From NCBI GenBank assembly GCA_023101885.1, contig JALPQD010000394.1, positions 1,238,581-1,302,580 of the forward strand: a stretch of DNA of 64,000 bases, read 5' to 3'. A program made the translations under genes and the position numbers. Below, piece after piece: positions 11,470 through 21,931 of the stretch (positions are counted from its first letter, which is position 1; each line of letters opens with the position of its first letter). The notes beneath the pieces are model-generated. The model did not search any database and was not told the origin of the DNA. It saw only the letters and a list, made by a program, of their open reading frames with translations. This DNA is from Typhlomys cinereus (taxonomy: Eukaryota > Chordata > Mammalia > Rodentia > Platacanthomyidae).

Positions 11470-13600
11470 GAAGGGAATTTTAAAAAAATGGATTCAATCA
11501 CTTACTTCACATATGATGAAGCAGAAGTAAAGGAAGTCATTCATTGCAGGTTTAATAGCAAAGGTAAGACTTCTGAATTCAAGTTATAGTATTTTCCCCA
11601 CTATTTCTCATCTCTTACTTTAACAATACCTTATCCAATTTCAAAATAGCCAAGAATATTTCGTGTTGTATGTTTTTAGTCTCTCAGATTATTTTATTTA
11701 CACTAAAGACATAAAACTAGGCAAAATTTCATTCCATTAAAAGTCAAGTTTACAATTCCTGGTACTGTAAGTATTATGTTATAGTTTACGGGAAACGTAT
11801 ACCTAGTGTATATATTTAGCTAATTCACCAGCTGATTGGGGTTTTAGTCAATATTGCAGTGTAGTAGTCTTATATTGATTAACTTTGCAGGTTTTAGCAT
11901 CTTTTGTGTGTTTGTGTGGAATCTACTTAAGCAGCAATTAACATAATTAAAGAGAATGTAGAAATCTTTAGTATGCAACAAAGAATTCTGCAAAATGTTA
12001 ATTCTGTCAAATAAGGGAATCTATGCACAGATGCCTTCTGACAGAGGCTGTGATTTCAAAATGCTTTGCATGCCAAATAATTTGTTTATCCCCTCAATGT
12101 TTGCCAAGTTTACTGTCAATTTACAAATAATTTCCATTTTGCTGTTTATTCCACTGCCTTTTGATGGATATGTCTTCCAGACTCTTATCTTGCATGTAGA
12201 CAAACTAATTAATATTTTCCCTTAAGGCAAATATTTTTTTTCTTAGATCTAAATGTGGGTTAGATTTTTGTTCATTTCCATATGCTTTGTTCTGTCAATC
12301 ATCTATTTTCTGAGTTGCTAAAAATGTACTTCAGTGGATGTTATTATCAATGTTTTATGGTATGCACACACAGACATAGAGAGGAAGAGAGAAAAAGAGA
12401 AAGGGAGAGGGGAGAGACTGTATTTATTCAGCCCATAAATAAAGACATATAGACAAGTTGTAAAAAAAAAAAGTCTCCGTGATAAAGTGGAAATATAATG
12501 AATCAATTTTTAATGTAAAAATATCTGAAATCACATATTTGTTTCCTACTTTATTCTAAACTTTTATTAATATTGATGTTTTAAAGCACAAAGATTCTTA
12601 CTATAGTAAGGATCACATTAAAAGTATAAATTATCTGTAAACGTTAACCATGCTTAAAGTTGAAATCTGGGCTCAAAGATAGATTAGGTGTGATTATAAA
12701 TGTAAGAAAGTACACAGTTATGACATGAGAAAGCAATCAATCAACTTTAAGATAATGTAATATTGCTTGTTATAAAAACATTTTCTTAAGTTCTTAGTAA
12801 GTTTCTTAAAGTATTATTGGTTTTAAATACTTTTACATAAATATTTATTAAAATAACTTTATACTGCATGAAAAAATCATGCATTTTTTGATCTTTTTTA
12901 CATTTGTTTATAAAAATCAATGTATTTAGTAGCAAGAAAAAGTAAACACTGAAAAGTAATCTTGTAGGTCACTTATATTAGCTACAATTTGTTTGTCACA
13001 TTCATACACAGCTATGATGCACTGTAACCCATTTTTATGAGAAAAAACTTAGTAAATCTAAAATATTAGTACTTGGGATTTTAATATTTCAGTTTTGAAG
13101 ATTATACAATGTGCATATCTTCAGGGAACTCTCATGAACTATTGGAAATGTCTAAGTAAAAGTGTTTCATCCAAATCCATATAAAGAACAAATCCTAATT
13201 TTTATACTTAATTGTTCAATAAAAATAAAAACATATCTGTGGGAAAAATAAACCGACAAAGCATTACTAAATTTATTTTTTTCTTATTTTAGAAAACTGT
13301 ATTACCAAAATAAAACTTATATCTGCACAAGTACAGATGTAGAGCAAAATTAAATTAAATATAAAAATTAAAGCCCCTGACTTTCCATTTATGAGTTTCC
13401 AAAAATACATGCCAGATAAATTTCATAATTATAACATCTCAAATATTTAATTATAGAAATTTGTAAGTTTAAAAAAGGTTTCTCAGGATTCAAAAATGAA
13501 ATTTTCTGGTCCATAATCTAAAGAGTAATACCAAAAATTGTTATAAAATAAGTCAAATAAAATTGGGGGGATTATTTAATTTCCATTGGTCTGTGAGGAA
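11470..13600. other. AT-rich intergenic DNA, nothing recognised
   Basis: No gene-like open frame and no confident repeat match. A short purine-rich stretch lies at about 12370-12420. A 76-codon plus-strand frame near 12.0-12.2 kb has no recognisable similarity. Confidence 0.45.
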
Positions 13601-13604
13601 TACC

Positions 13605-13965
13605 TTGTCCTAGGGGAATCATGCCCATAAACCCTCTGGTCTTCACTTCCCTAGTAGTTTTGGGTCATTCATTGACAGTAGCAGACTATAAAAGATTGTG
13701 CATATACTCATCACCTGTCTCTCTCTTTCTCCTCTCTCTCTCCCTTCCTGATTTCCTACCATTTGGTCATGCTCATAGCATTTGTCTCCCTGTTTTCTCT
13801 GTATTTAGATATCACTTCTCTTCTAATAATCTCCCACCTTAATGCTATGGCTTCCCCCTTTCTTCATTTAGATTGAGCATCCAAGAATTTGGTCCTTTTT
13901 ATCTTATTTTCAATAAAATTTGTTTCTTCCTCTCAATATGCTCTGGAATCAATCTTTTACTACAG
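13605..13965 (+). repeat. Possible old LTR
   Basis: LTR-like organisation: a TATA-like actataaaagattg at 13685, a pyrimidine-rich stretch at 13710-13750, an AATAAA-type ttcaataaaatttg at 13910, and an end (ctggaatcaatctttta) resembling the end of the LTR-like block at 63.46-63.49 kb. No target duplication found. Low-confidence call. Confidence 0.3.
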
Positions 13966-14251
13966 AACAAAAGAACACCAGGGAAAGAGAAAACTGAAAA
14001 AACAATGATGAAACATGTATCAGTAAATTAATCCACCTTTTCTCTGGCTCTTTTCCAGATTGGTTATTCTCATATTTATACTGCCAATATATAGATATCA
14101 AGAATAAAAGAATACTTGTAATTTTAATGAGGCACATGATTTATATATTTAAGCACAGAAAATGCTAGATAAATGACAGAGCATCAGATTTTTAACAAAT
14201 ATGAATTGTTTGTTCAGGATGTTTACTTTTACCTTATTTCTTTGCCTTGGT

Positions 14252-14905
14252 TTAAATGTAAGTTGTCCCCTACAAGCTCATGTATTTTAGTTTTTAGCTG
14301 ATGTGAATGGGAAGGACTTGACATCTTTAGGAGGTGGAACCTTACTGGAAGAAGGTGTGCCACAGAGGGAATGCCTTGGGGTTTTTTGATAGTCCAATCC
14401 TACTAGCAGTTTATGTTGCTTACTTGCTCTGCCTTCATGATGACTTCTGTGACCCTAGCCCTCTCTAGCTCTACCACTCATTATATTCTTTTTGCAGTGC
14501 CTTTTCTGCATAATTGTATCCATAAACCAAATAAACTTTTTTTTTCCTTAGATTTTTTTGTCTCATAGCAACCAAAGAAGTGTAACTATAATAGAAATTG
14601 GTAGTGAAAGATGTGGTGCTTCTGAGTCAAAAAATTTGGTATGGCACAATGGGCTGGGAAAACCTTCCTGAATTCATGTTTTGGAGACAGACCTTAAAGT
14701 GTTATTCTAGTGAGAGCTTGGAAGGGAGAAGTAGGTGGTAGAAGCCTAGCTTGTGAGGTCCAGAGGGAAATGAACACTGTTTGGGAAATGGCCTAAAAAT
14801 ACAGAAGGTCACACCCTGAGGGAAAGAACTTCAAGACAGATTCACATCTATAGGGAAGCAAATTCTTTCTTTACGAAAGATTTAAAAGTCAGAGCTCTAA
14901 ACGAA
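14252..14905 (+). repeat. MaLR LTR with start of internal region
   Basis: 14252-14595 has the MaLR LTR pattern: tttaaatgtaagttgtcccc, ggaggtggaaccttactgga, ccttcatgatgacttctgtg, aaccaaataaacttttttt, and gcaaccaaagaagtgtaact at the end. 14596-14905 continues with the internal start (aattggtagtgaaagatg ... gagagcttggaagggag), comparable to 40.61-40.98 kb. No coding capacity. Confidence 0.6.
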
Positions 14906-15521
14906 TGTCCCATTCATGTGGACATCCCTTTTACAGGCTAAAGACATTATCTAATGACATTCTAAGCGCTTTTTTTGTGGTGGAGTCTAATGGTTTGCTA
15001 AGTTCATGTATTTCAAAAGGTTTATTCTGACAGTCACAGGATGTTAGGATAGACACAGGGGAAGGACAAGAAATCACTATCAAAAAGATATAAAGATCAC
15101 CCAAGATATGTATACAATTAGACTCTGAGTTTGTACTATTCTAATCTTCTCCACAGCCATTGAAATTCCAATCAATGGAATCAGCATATGCAGTTCAGTG
15201 GGTGAATTTTCTTTCTGGGAATTTACTTTCTCAGTTCCCCCTGTTGGCAAAACATTACATTTTGTGCATGTTGAGGCCACATATAGGCATATTGTCCCTT
15301 GTAGCTAGGAAGTCTCATTCCTAGGTTCTGGTACTGAGGCTAAGTTTCCCATAAAGAACAGTCTTCAAGAGAGGAATTGTTGGTAGATTCATTAAGGATG
15401 AAATTTCTGGATCATATTACAACTATTCACCATCATGATCAGGATTTGTTATATTTTTCCTTTTCTGTCTTCTGTACCTTACAAAAACATTTATATATTA
15501 TATGACAGAAATATCATACAT
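14906..15521. other. Unassigned, possibly more MaLR internal sequence
   Basis: No recognisable coding region. It may be decayed MaLR internal sequence continuing from the left, but I cannot align it confidently. Confidence 0.35.
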
Positions 15522-16812
15522 TAAAATAGTCAATTATAGCAGCACTGTTTACAATAGCAAAGTCATGGAATCAAACCAAATGTCCAACAGTTGATGAGTG
15601 GATAAGGAAATGTGGTATATCTATACAATGGAGTACTACTCAGCCATCAAAAATAATGAATTAATGGAATTTGCCAGGAAATGGATGTTATTAGGAACAA
15701 TTATATTAAGTGAAGTATCCTATACCCAGAAAATTAAGCACGGTATGTCCTCCCTAATAAGTGGCTCCTAGTACCAAACTCACCTAGAGACACTCAAGGA
15801 TAAATCTCTGTAATACCTACAATAATTGCAAGGATTATGAACAGGAGGTGTGGGGTAGGAGGGCCACACCAGAAACAAGAAGAGAGGGGACCATGTTACA
15901 GCAGAGAAATAGGCCACCATCAAGGACTGCAAATGAGTAATGAGACATCTGATTAAGTTCACAGACTTTCATTCCTGATCATTTACAACTGATGGGGTAT
16001 GATCTCATCAGAAGGGGAGGGCATATAGTCTGGCAGATAAAAAGTAACCATTTTGCAAATAAGTGATTGACCCCTCCCTCACTGTGGTTTCCTACCTTTA
16101 TTACATCTACCTTTGAATATACTCTTATAACAAGACTCTAGTTTAACAGCTTTGTATCTCTGGCCAGGGGGTGATATCCAATACCCATCAGGATGGAGTG
16201 AAGGTCATTGCAGGAGCAGCAAAAGTGGAAAAAAAATCAACAAACCATAATCCAGAACTTCAGAGACTCTATACCAACTACTTGGAACTAGGTCAGCCTA
16301 ATCTCTCCCTATTCAGAAGCTCTGGGAAATTTGCGGAAGAGGGGGCGGTAAGATTGTAAGAGCACAAGGATGGGAGGAGCAATGATATGCAAGATACTCC
16401 ACACAAGTTAGGGCCGAAGAAATCATAATTGGACTTTGCATGCCCTGCACAATGTCCAACACACTATTGACCCCGCAAAGTCTAACATTTGCTAAAGGCA
16501 CTAAGATCCTTGGAGGCAAAGGATTGACAGCCAGAGTAGTGTTCCTATGCTTAAGGGGAACACAGGAAAGGGTTCTGGGAAATGCCACTGGGTCCTTTCA
16601 CCTCATCGGAGAGGAGGACCCAGAAGAAGTCTGGCATGCACACTAAAGGAGGCTCTGGGGATGGGAGGGAGAGGCACTGGGGGATAGGTAGGGTGGGGGT
16701 GTGAAGGGGGGCATAGGGCGGTAGGAGTTTGGAGGGAGGGAGGGGACCGGTGTACCTGTTAAAGTTGTATGGGTAGAAATAAAAAAATATGTAAATAAAA
16801 TAATCAATTGTA
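15522..16812 (+). mobile_element. 5'-truncated L1 (L1-F) with target duplication
   Basis: Starts inside the ORF2 C-terminus (agcagcactgtttacaatag), passes the ORF2 stop near 15770, then covers the full 3' UTR to an A-rich tail at about 16795. Flanking 17-bp duplications (15522-15538, taaaatagtcaattata, and 16796-16812, with 2 mismatches) mark target-primed integration. The C-terminal ORF2 blocks match 35067-35290 closely. The 3' UTR lacks the 39-bp ORF2-derived insert seen in L1-B and L1-E, so it groups with L1-A. Non-autonomous. Confidence 0.88.
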
Positions 16813-17464
16813 ATATCTGGCCTAATGAAGTGAAGATTACAGTGAGAAAGACAGGCATTATAAACCAAAATTTATTTTTCAAGTACTTGGTTGACTATAG
16901 TTCCCCCTGTATCTACAATAATTATACCAGATTGACATGAATTATCATGTCTACTGGGGTGGCTAGTTCAGTTAGTGAAATTTTAAAAGACTGGGTTTTA
17001 ATACCTAAGTTGTAATAATTTACATTTTAGGATAACAACTGGATTTTTATGTTAAGTTGTTATCACTTTAGAACTAAATTTGTAAAAGCAAATAATATAT
17101 TAACCTTTTACGAATATTGACTTGTTCCATGAAACAAGTGATTAGACTCATTTTTTTGTATGTAGGAATTATGTACATAACCAAATCTTATTTTATCAGA
17201 AAGATAATTTGAACCCTAGTAGACATTACTATGATAGTGTCTATTTAATTTACTATCTGTAAAATGCAAATACTGCTTAATTTGTTTAATTCTTATTAAA
17301 CATAGTATAGAAACCACAAATATTTGTATAAAGATACATTATTCTTAATGTACAAAGCACAATGAGTAATTATTATAAATTAATTATTGTATAACTTGAA
17401 CAAGAACAGTCAATCCAAAATTTCAGATATATCTAGCTGAAATAGATAGAGTCAAAGTTACTCT
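16813..17464. other. AT-rich unique sequence
   Basis: No gene or repeat recognised in this stretch between L1-F and the SINE at 17.47 kb. Confidence 0.45.
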
Positions 17465-17465
17465 T

Positions 17466-17508
17466 TACAAATATTTTATTTATTTTTTCTGTGTGTGTGC
17501 GTGTATGC

Positions 17509-17561
<53 letters not shown>

Positions 17562-17667
17562 AGAGGACACATGAACCTGGCCTTTTTATGTGGGACCTGG
17601 GATCCACATTCAGGACTTTTTGCTTGCTAGACAGAGTCTTAACCCCTGAACCATCCCTCCAGCCTTG
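17466..17667 (-). repeat. Old B2-superfamily SINE with (TG)n tail
   Basis: On the minus strand it has the tRNA-like head (complement of ccatccctccagcc at the right end, and of tcttaacccctgaac for the A-box region). The middle matches the young SINEs (gtgggacctgggatcc), and the 3' tail is an expanded (TG)n at about 17491-17560. More diverged than the SINEs at 21.6, 31.2 and 49.2 kb. Confidence 0.7.
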
Positions 17668-17942
17668 ATTCAAAGTTACTTTAAATGATAGGACTATTTT
17701 TTACAATTTAATATATTGTTTCTTTTCAAGAGAAATATAATAATGAAACTAGGCATAGTTATTATTATAAGTATGTTGTTCTAGATTAAAATGAGTGTGT
17801 CAAATTTTAAAGCTAATATATCAAAATTATACTTGAAATGATGAGGAAAATTTTTATAGAGTGAAAACATTTTTAAAGCATAAAATTCCCTTTCTGCCAA
17901 GGACCCAGACCCCTACTCAGCCTGAATCCCTGCTCTTCAGGT

Positions 17943-18095
17943 AAGGCCTCTAGACCATGCCACAGGCCCCAGGTCATCTGCATGCCCCACTAGTAGCCTA
18001 CCTGCTTTCTGGTCCTGGAGAAGGCCTCTAGGCCACACTCCAAGGCCCAGGTCATTGGTGCACCCCACTAGCCATTCTGCCTTTCTGCCCTAAAC
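17943..18095 (+). repeat. Two imperfect tandem copies of a 78-bp GC-rich unit
   Basis: Copy 1 begins aaggcctctagaccatgcc at 17943 and copy 2 begins aaggcctctaggccacac at 18021. Both contain an aggcccaggtcat-like block and a ccccactag block. GC content stands out against the AT-rich surroundings. Origin unknown. It could be part of an unrecognised repeat that continues to 18541 and resumes at 39748 on the other side of the provirus. Confidence 0.6.
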
Positions 18096-18541
18096 CTTGG
18101 ACTCAGGCAGACTTCTTGCTCCTCAGAATTCTACAGAGCCCAGAGAAAACCCAAGCAAAGGGCTAGGGAACCAAAACCAATCATATGAGGTCTTGTAAAA
18201 TCATCCCATCATTTGGGAGAGAATTTTCACATCCAGCTCTAAGATAAACAAACACTTTTTACCATCTTGTTCCTCTCAATTATTAGTCACTCTAGTTTAA
18301 TATTTCCATACAGACACCAAAAAACCCATACAATGTCAAGGATTATACTATTCACCCTCACATATCACCAAGAAAGTAAACCTAAAAAGCGCACTACCAT
18401 ACAAATCTATAATCCCTGTCTACTAAATTGCCTTAATTGGTCTACAAACAGTCTAATAGCCTAATCTAGGAAATAACGTCAACACCAGAAAGGCATACCC
18501 AATTCTAAGGCAAACACTAGCAATAACTGCTCAAGTGTAGT
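18096..18541. other. Unassigned sequence flanking the ERV-L integration site
   Basis: Cytosine/adenine-rich on the plus strand with a 65-codon chance open frame. Nothing recognised. The pre-integration locus would join 18546 to 39748. Confidence 0.4.
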
Positions 18542-18546
18542 GATAC
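18542..18546 (+). repeat. Target site duplication GATAC, left copy
   Basis: GATAC lies immediately left of the provirus and is repeated at 39743-39747, immediately right of it. A 5-bp duplication is the expected length for ERV-L. Confidence 0.8.
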
Positions 18547-19163
18547 TGTATATATTCATCAGGGTTCTCTAAAGAAACAGAATCTATAGAATGTAATATA
18601 CAAAAATAAGTTTATTAAAATAACTCACAATAAAAATAGTGTCCTTCAAGGTAGCCACCTGCAACAGCCTCTTTCTTGACTGGAATGTTCCACAAAGCCA
18701 AAAGATCCCAAGAAAGTCTCAAGCCTTTTCCGAAGTTGGTGAAGAACAGCTGGGCTCTGATGTCAGCAATGAACAGTGAACAGTAGCAAGGCCTAGGGGC
18801 TAGGCTGCAAAGGCAGTAGGAACAGCAACAACACAATGGAAAAGACGAAGCTCTAAGTCAGACAAGGACAGAGGCGGCGGCAGCATAAACAAGAAAGCCA
18901 CAATGCTATAAAAGCCAACGATGCACACAGAGTGGACTGCACAGCAAGTCAACGCTAGATAAAGGAAGAGCAAGACTCTTCCTTGCACCTCCTATTATCT
19001 GGTCCACCACTGGAAAGTACCACCTACTGTGGGATGAGTTTTCCACAGCAATCAATCAAGTACCTGCAGACTTGTTTAGGAGTCATTCCAACAATTAACC
19101 TTCCATAGCTGCACCATAAACAATCTGCAACTGTCAAGTTGACACCAAAATGAAGCCATTACA
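18547..19163 (-). repeat. 3' LTR of the ERV-L provirus
   Basis: Homologous over its length to the LTR at 39113-39742. Shared blocks include agggttctctaaagaaacag near the left end and gtcaagttgacaccaaaatg near the right end. The ends are TG...CA. On the coding strand it carries an AATAAA signal (complement of tttatt at 18611-18616). Open frames here are incidental. Indels and substitutions against the 5' LTR show the insertion is old. Confidence 0.88.
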
Positions 19164-19174
19164 TTCCATCCCTT
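19164..19174 (-). promoter_or_regulatory. Polypurine tract of the ERV-L provirus
   Basis: On the minus strand AAGGGATGGAA sits directly before the 3' LTR, where the plus-strand primer tract is expected. One T interrupts the purine run. Confidence 0.6.
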
Positions 19175-19470
19175 GTCAACTTGACGCAAACACATAGCTA
19201 TTACACTATGACCTTCCAACCTTTATTCCCATAGATAGATTATAAAATATAAAATATACATATAAAATATATAAAATATAAATATATCATCAATATCAGT
19301 AAAACCTAAATAATTTAGCACAGAATAAATAATAAAAGAGAAACATTATATCACAATAAATAAATATTAATTCAAAATTAAAAAGCATTATCTAAAATAT
19401 GTACATTACATCCTACAATTCACTGTCACTCATATGTTCAGGACAAATCAAAGAATTCAAGACAGTTCCA
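19175..19470 (-). other. ERV-L 3' region, AT-rich, no coding
   Basis: Between the dUTPase-like segment and the polypurine tract. 19240-19400 is unusually AT-rich (repeated aaaatata). I see no env-like frame. Confidence 0.5.
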
Positions 19471-19991
19471 TTTGCACTTTATGAGTAGAACAGAAGTGCT
19501 CTGGGTAGTTATAAGCCACGTCTCTGTAACTGGACACATGGTCTTAGTTGATATTTGGAACTACCTTCTTCCACTACACATTCCGTATTTCCTATGCCCT
19601 CAGCAAGTACTTAAGCAAGTATTGGTTCTTTTCCTGGGGGTGTCACCCATACCTTCATTCCTGAAGGATCTGGGCAGTCCACCATCCTGCCTGAATTGGG
19701 GTGTTGCAATTTTCCATTAACCTTAATCACAGGACATGGTAACACCAAGAGTCAACCTACCGGATCACCTGCATTCCATTTATATTCTTCCTTGCCTCCA
19801 TTGTGCAGAAGCAATCCAATTTCCCCTTGATAATCTGGGTCAATCACACTTCCTAACAGATTTACTCCTTACTTAGTCTCTAAATTCAAAGGCATCAAAA
19901 GCCCAAAATAGCCAGGAGGAAGCCTTAACTTCTAATTCAATTGAATGTTTATCATATCTGCAAGCAAAATCATCCCCTGGTCTGGAAACAA
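19471..19991 (-). pseudogene. ERV-L dUTPase-like domain remnant
   Basis: dUTPase hydrolyses dUTP to limit uracil incorporation into retroviral DNA. ERV-L elements carry it at the end of pol, after integrase. Translating the minus strand from about 19850 down gives V-I-D-P-D-Y-x-G-E-I, the conserved dUTPase motif 3 region, followed by a glycine-rich stretch and P-C-P-V-I-K-V-N-G. The frame is interrupted by stops and cannot make protein. It is separated from the integrase part (27064 onward) by the inserted L1-A. A plus-strand 82-codon frame in the same region is spurious. Confidence 0.65.
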
Positions 19992-21011
19992 ATTTTTTTT
20001 AATTTCCACTCATAGAAACTTAAGAGGTACACCAGTCATCTCCCTCCCTCCAACCTACCACCGCCCTATGCCCCCCTCCCCCTTCCACTCCCTCCCAATC
20101 CCCCAGTGCCATCCCCTCCCATACCCAGAGCCTCCTTTAATGTGCATGCCAGACTTTCCTCTGGGTCCTCCTCTCCGATGACATACAAGGACCCAGTGGC
20201 ATTTCCCTGAACCCTTTCCTGTGTTCCCCTTAAGCATAGGAACACTACTGTGGCTGTCAATCCCTTGTCTCCAAGGATCTTAGTGCCTTTAGCAAATGTT
20301 AGACTTTGCGGGGTCAATAGTGTGTTGGACATTGCGCAGGGCATGCAAAGTCCAATTATGATTTCTTCGGCCCTAACTTGTGTGGAGTATCTTGCATATC
20401 ATTGCTCCTCCCATCCTTGTGTATTTACAGTCTTGCCGCCCCCTCTTCCACAAATTCCCTGAGCTTCTGGATAGGGAGAGATTAGGCTGGACTAGTTCCA
20501 GGTGGTTGATATAGAATCTCTGAAGTTCTGGATTATGGTTTGTTGATTTTTTTTTCACTTTTGCTGCTCCTGCAATGACCTTCACTCCATCCTGATGGGT
20601 ATTGGATGTCACCCCCTGGCCAGAGATAAAAAGCTATAAAACTAGAGTCTTGCTATAAGAGTATATTGAAAGGTAGATGTAATAAAAGTAGGAAACTGCA
20701 GTCAGGAAGGGGTCAATCACTCATTTGCAAAATGGTTACTTTTTATCTGCCAGACTATATGCCCTCCCCTTCTGATGAGATCATACCCCATCAGTTGTAA
20801 ATGATCAGGAATGAAAGTCTGTGAACTTAATCAGATGTCTCATTACTCATTTGCAGTCCTTGATGGTGGCTTATTTTCTCTGCTGTAACATGGTCTCCTC
20901 TCTCCTTGTTTCTGGTGTGGCCCTCCTACCCATACCTCCGGTTCATAATCCTTGCAATTACTGTAGGTATTACAGAGATTTATCCTTGAGTGTCTCTAGG
21001 TGAGTTTGGTA
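19992..21011 (-). other. L1-A 3' UTR
   Basis: Contains the C-rich plus-strand stretch at 20041-20130 (G-rich on the L1 sense strand, a usual L1 3' UTR feature). The blocks also appear in L1-F, L1-B and L1-E, for example gaacactactgtggctgtca. Minus-strand open frames of up to 92 codons here are fortuitous and recur in the other copies' 3' UTRs. Confidence 0.8.
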
Positions 21012-21615
21012 CTAGGAGCCACTTATTAGGGAGGACATACAGCACTTAATTTTCTGGGGATAGGATACTTCACTTAATATAATTGTTCCCAATAACATCC
21101 ATTTCCTGGCAAATTCCATTAATTCATCATTTTTGATGGCTGAGTAGTACTCCATTGTATAGATGTACCACAGTTTCTTTATCCACTCGTCAACTGTTGA
21201 ACATTTGGGTTAATTCCATGACTTGGCTATTGTAAACACTGCTGCTAAGAACATGGTCGTGCTTGTGCTATCAAGGTGAATTTTTGCTGTATGGGAGGTT
21301 ATTCCCAAAAGTGGAATAGCAGAGTCATATGGCATTTCAATCTTTAATTTCTTTAAGAATATCCAGACGGCTCCACAGAGTGGCTGTATGAGCTTGCATT
21401 CCCACCAGCAATGTAGGAGAGTTCCCTTCTCTCCACATCCTCTCCAGCATTTGGTGTTGTTTGTATTGTGGATTTTTGCCATCCTGACTAGGGTGAGATG
21501 ATATCTCAGGGAAGTTTTGATTTGCATTTCCCTGATAGCTAAGGATGTGGAGCATTTTTTAAGATATTTCTTATACATTTTAATTTCATCTCTAGTAAAG
21601 TTTCTTTTAAGTTCC

Positions 21616-21629
21616 AGAGCCCATTTTTT

Positions 21630-21630
<1 letters not shown>
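21616..21630 (+). repeat. SINE target duplication, left copy
   Basis: agagcccattttttc, repeated exactly at 21932-21946. Confidence 0.9.
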
Positions 21631-21663
<33 letters not shown>

Positions 21664-21931
21664 TTTTTATTATTTATTCAACTGTGTGTATGTGCGCGCG
21701 CGTGTCTGTGTGTGTGTGTATGTGTGTGTAGAACCACGGACGAATTCGCGAACCACCATGGACGCCTCCACCTCCTTCTGCCCCGGGATTCACAGGCTCC
21801 GCCCTACCAGGACCAGAAGCGCAGGCCGCCCCAGCTTCCGTCTGGCGTCTATACGTGGGATCTGGGATCCGAACTCGGGACCTTCCGCCTGCAAGGCGGA
21901 GGCTTAACCCCTGAGCCACCTCTCCAGCCCC
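21631..21931 (-). mobile_element. Young B2-superfamily SINE inside L1-A ORF2
   Basis: On the minus strand it starts GGGGCTGGAGAGGTGGCTCA with a Pol III A box, and the B-box-like GAGTTCGGATCC follows. Then comes a unique GC-rich body (complement of 21735-21860), a CA-rich tail (complement of tgtgtgtgtgtatgtg), TTGAATAAATAATAAA-type sequence and an A-run. A perfect 15-bp target duplication (agagcccattttttc) flanks it. It is one of the least diverged SINEs here and is tRNA-derived, like B2 or DIP. The apparent open frames within it are not genes. Confidence 0.9.

Noticed and set aside
16313..16882. Open frames in L1 3' UTRs (also near 20.07-20.46, 35.86-36.34 and 51.37-51.67 kb) as a conserved small protein
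   Set aside because: They recur only because the L1 3' UTR is repeated. They lie on both strands and differ in start and end between copies.
21905..21931. tRNA gene suggested by A-box and B-box-like sequences
   Set aside because: The promoter-like boxes belong to the tRNA-derived head of a SINE. No cloverleaf with anticodon arm is apparent, and it carries a retroposed tail and target duplication.
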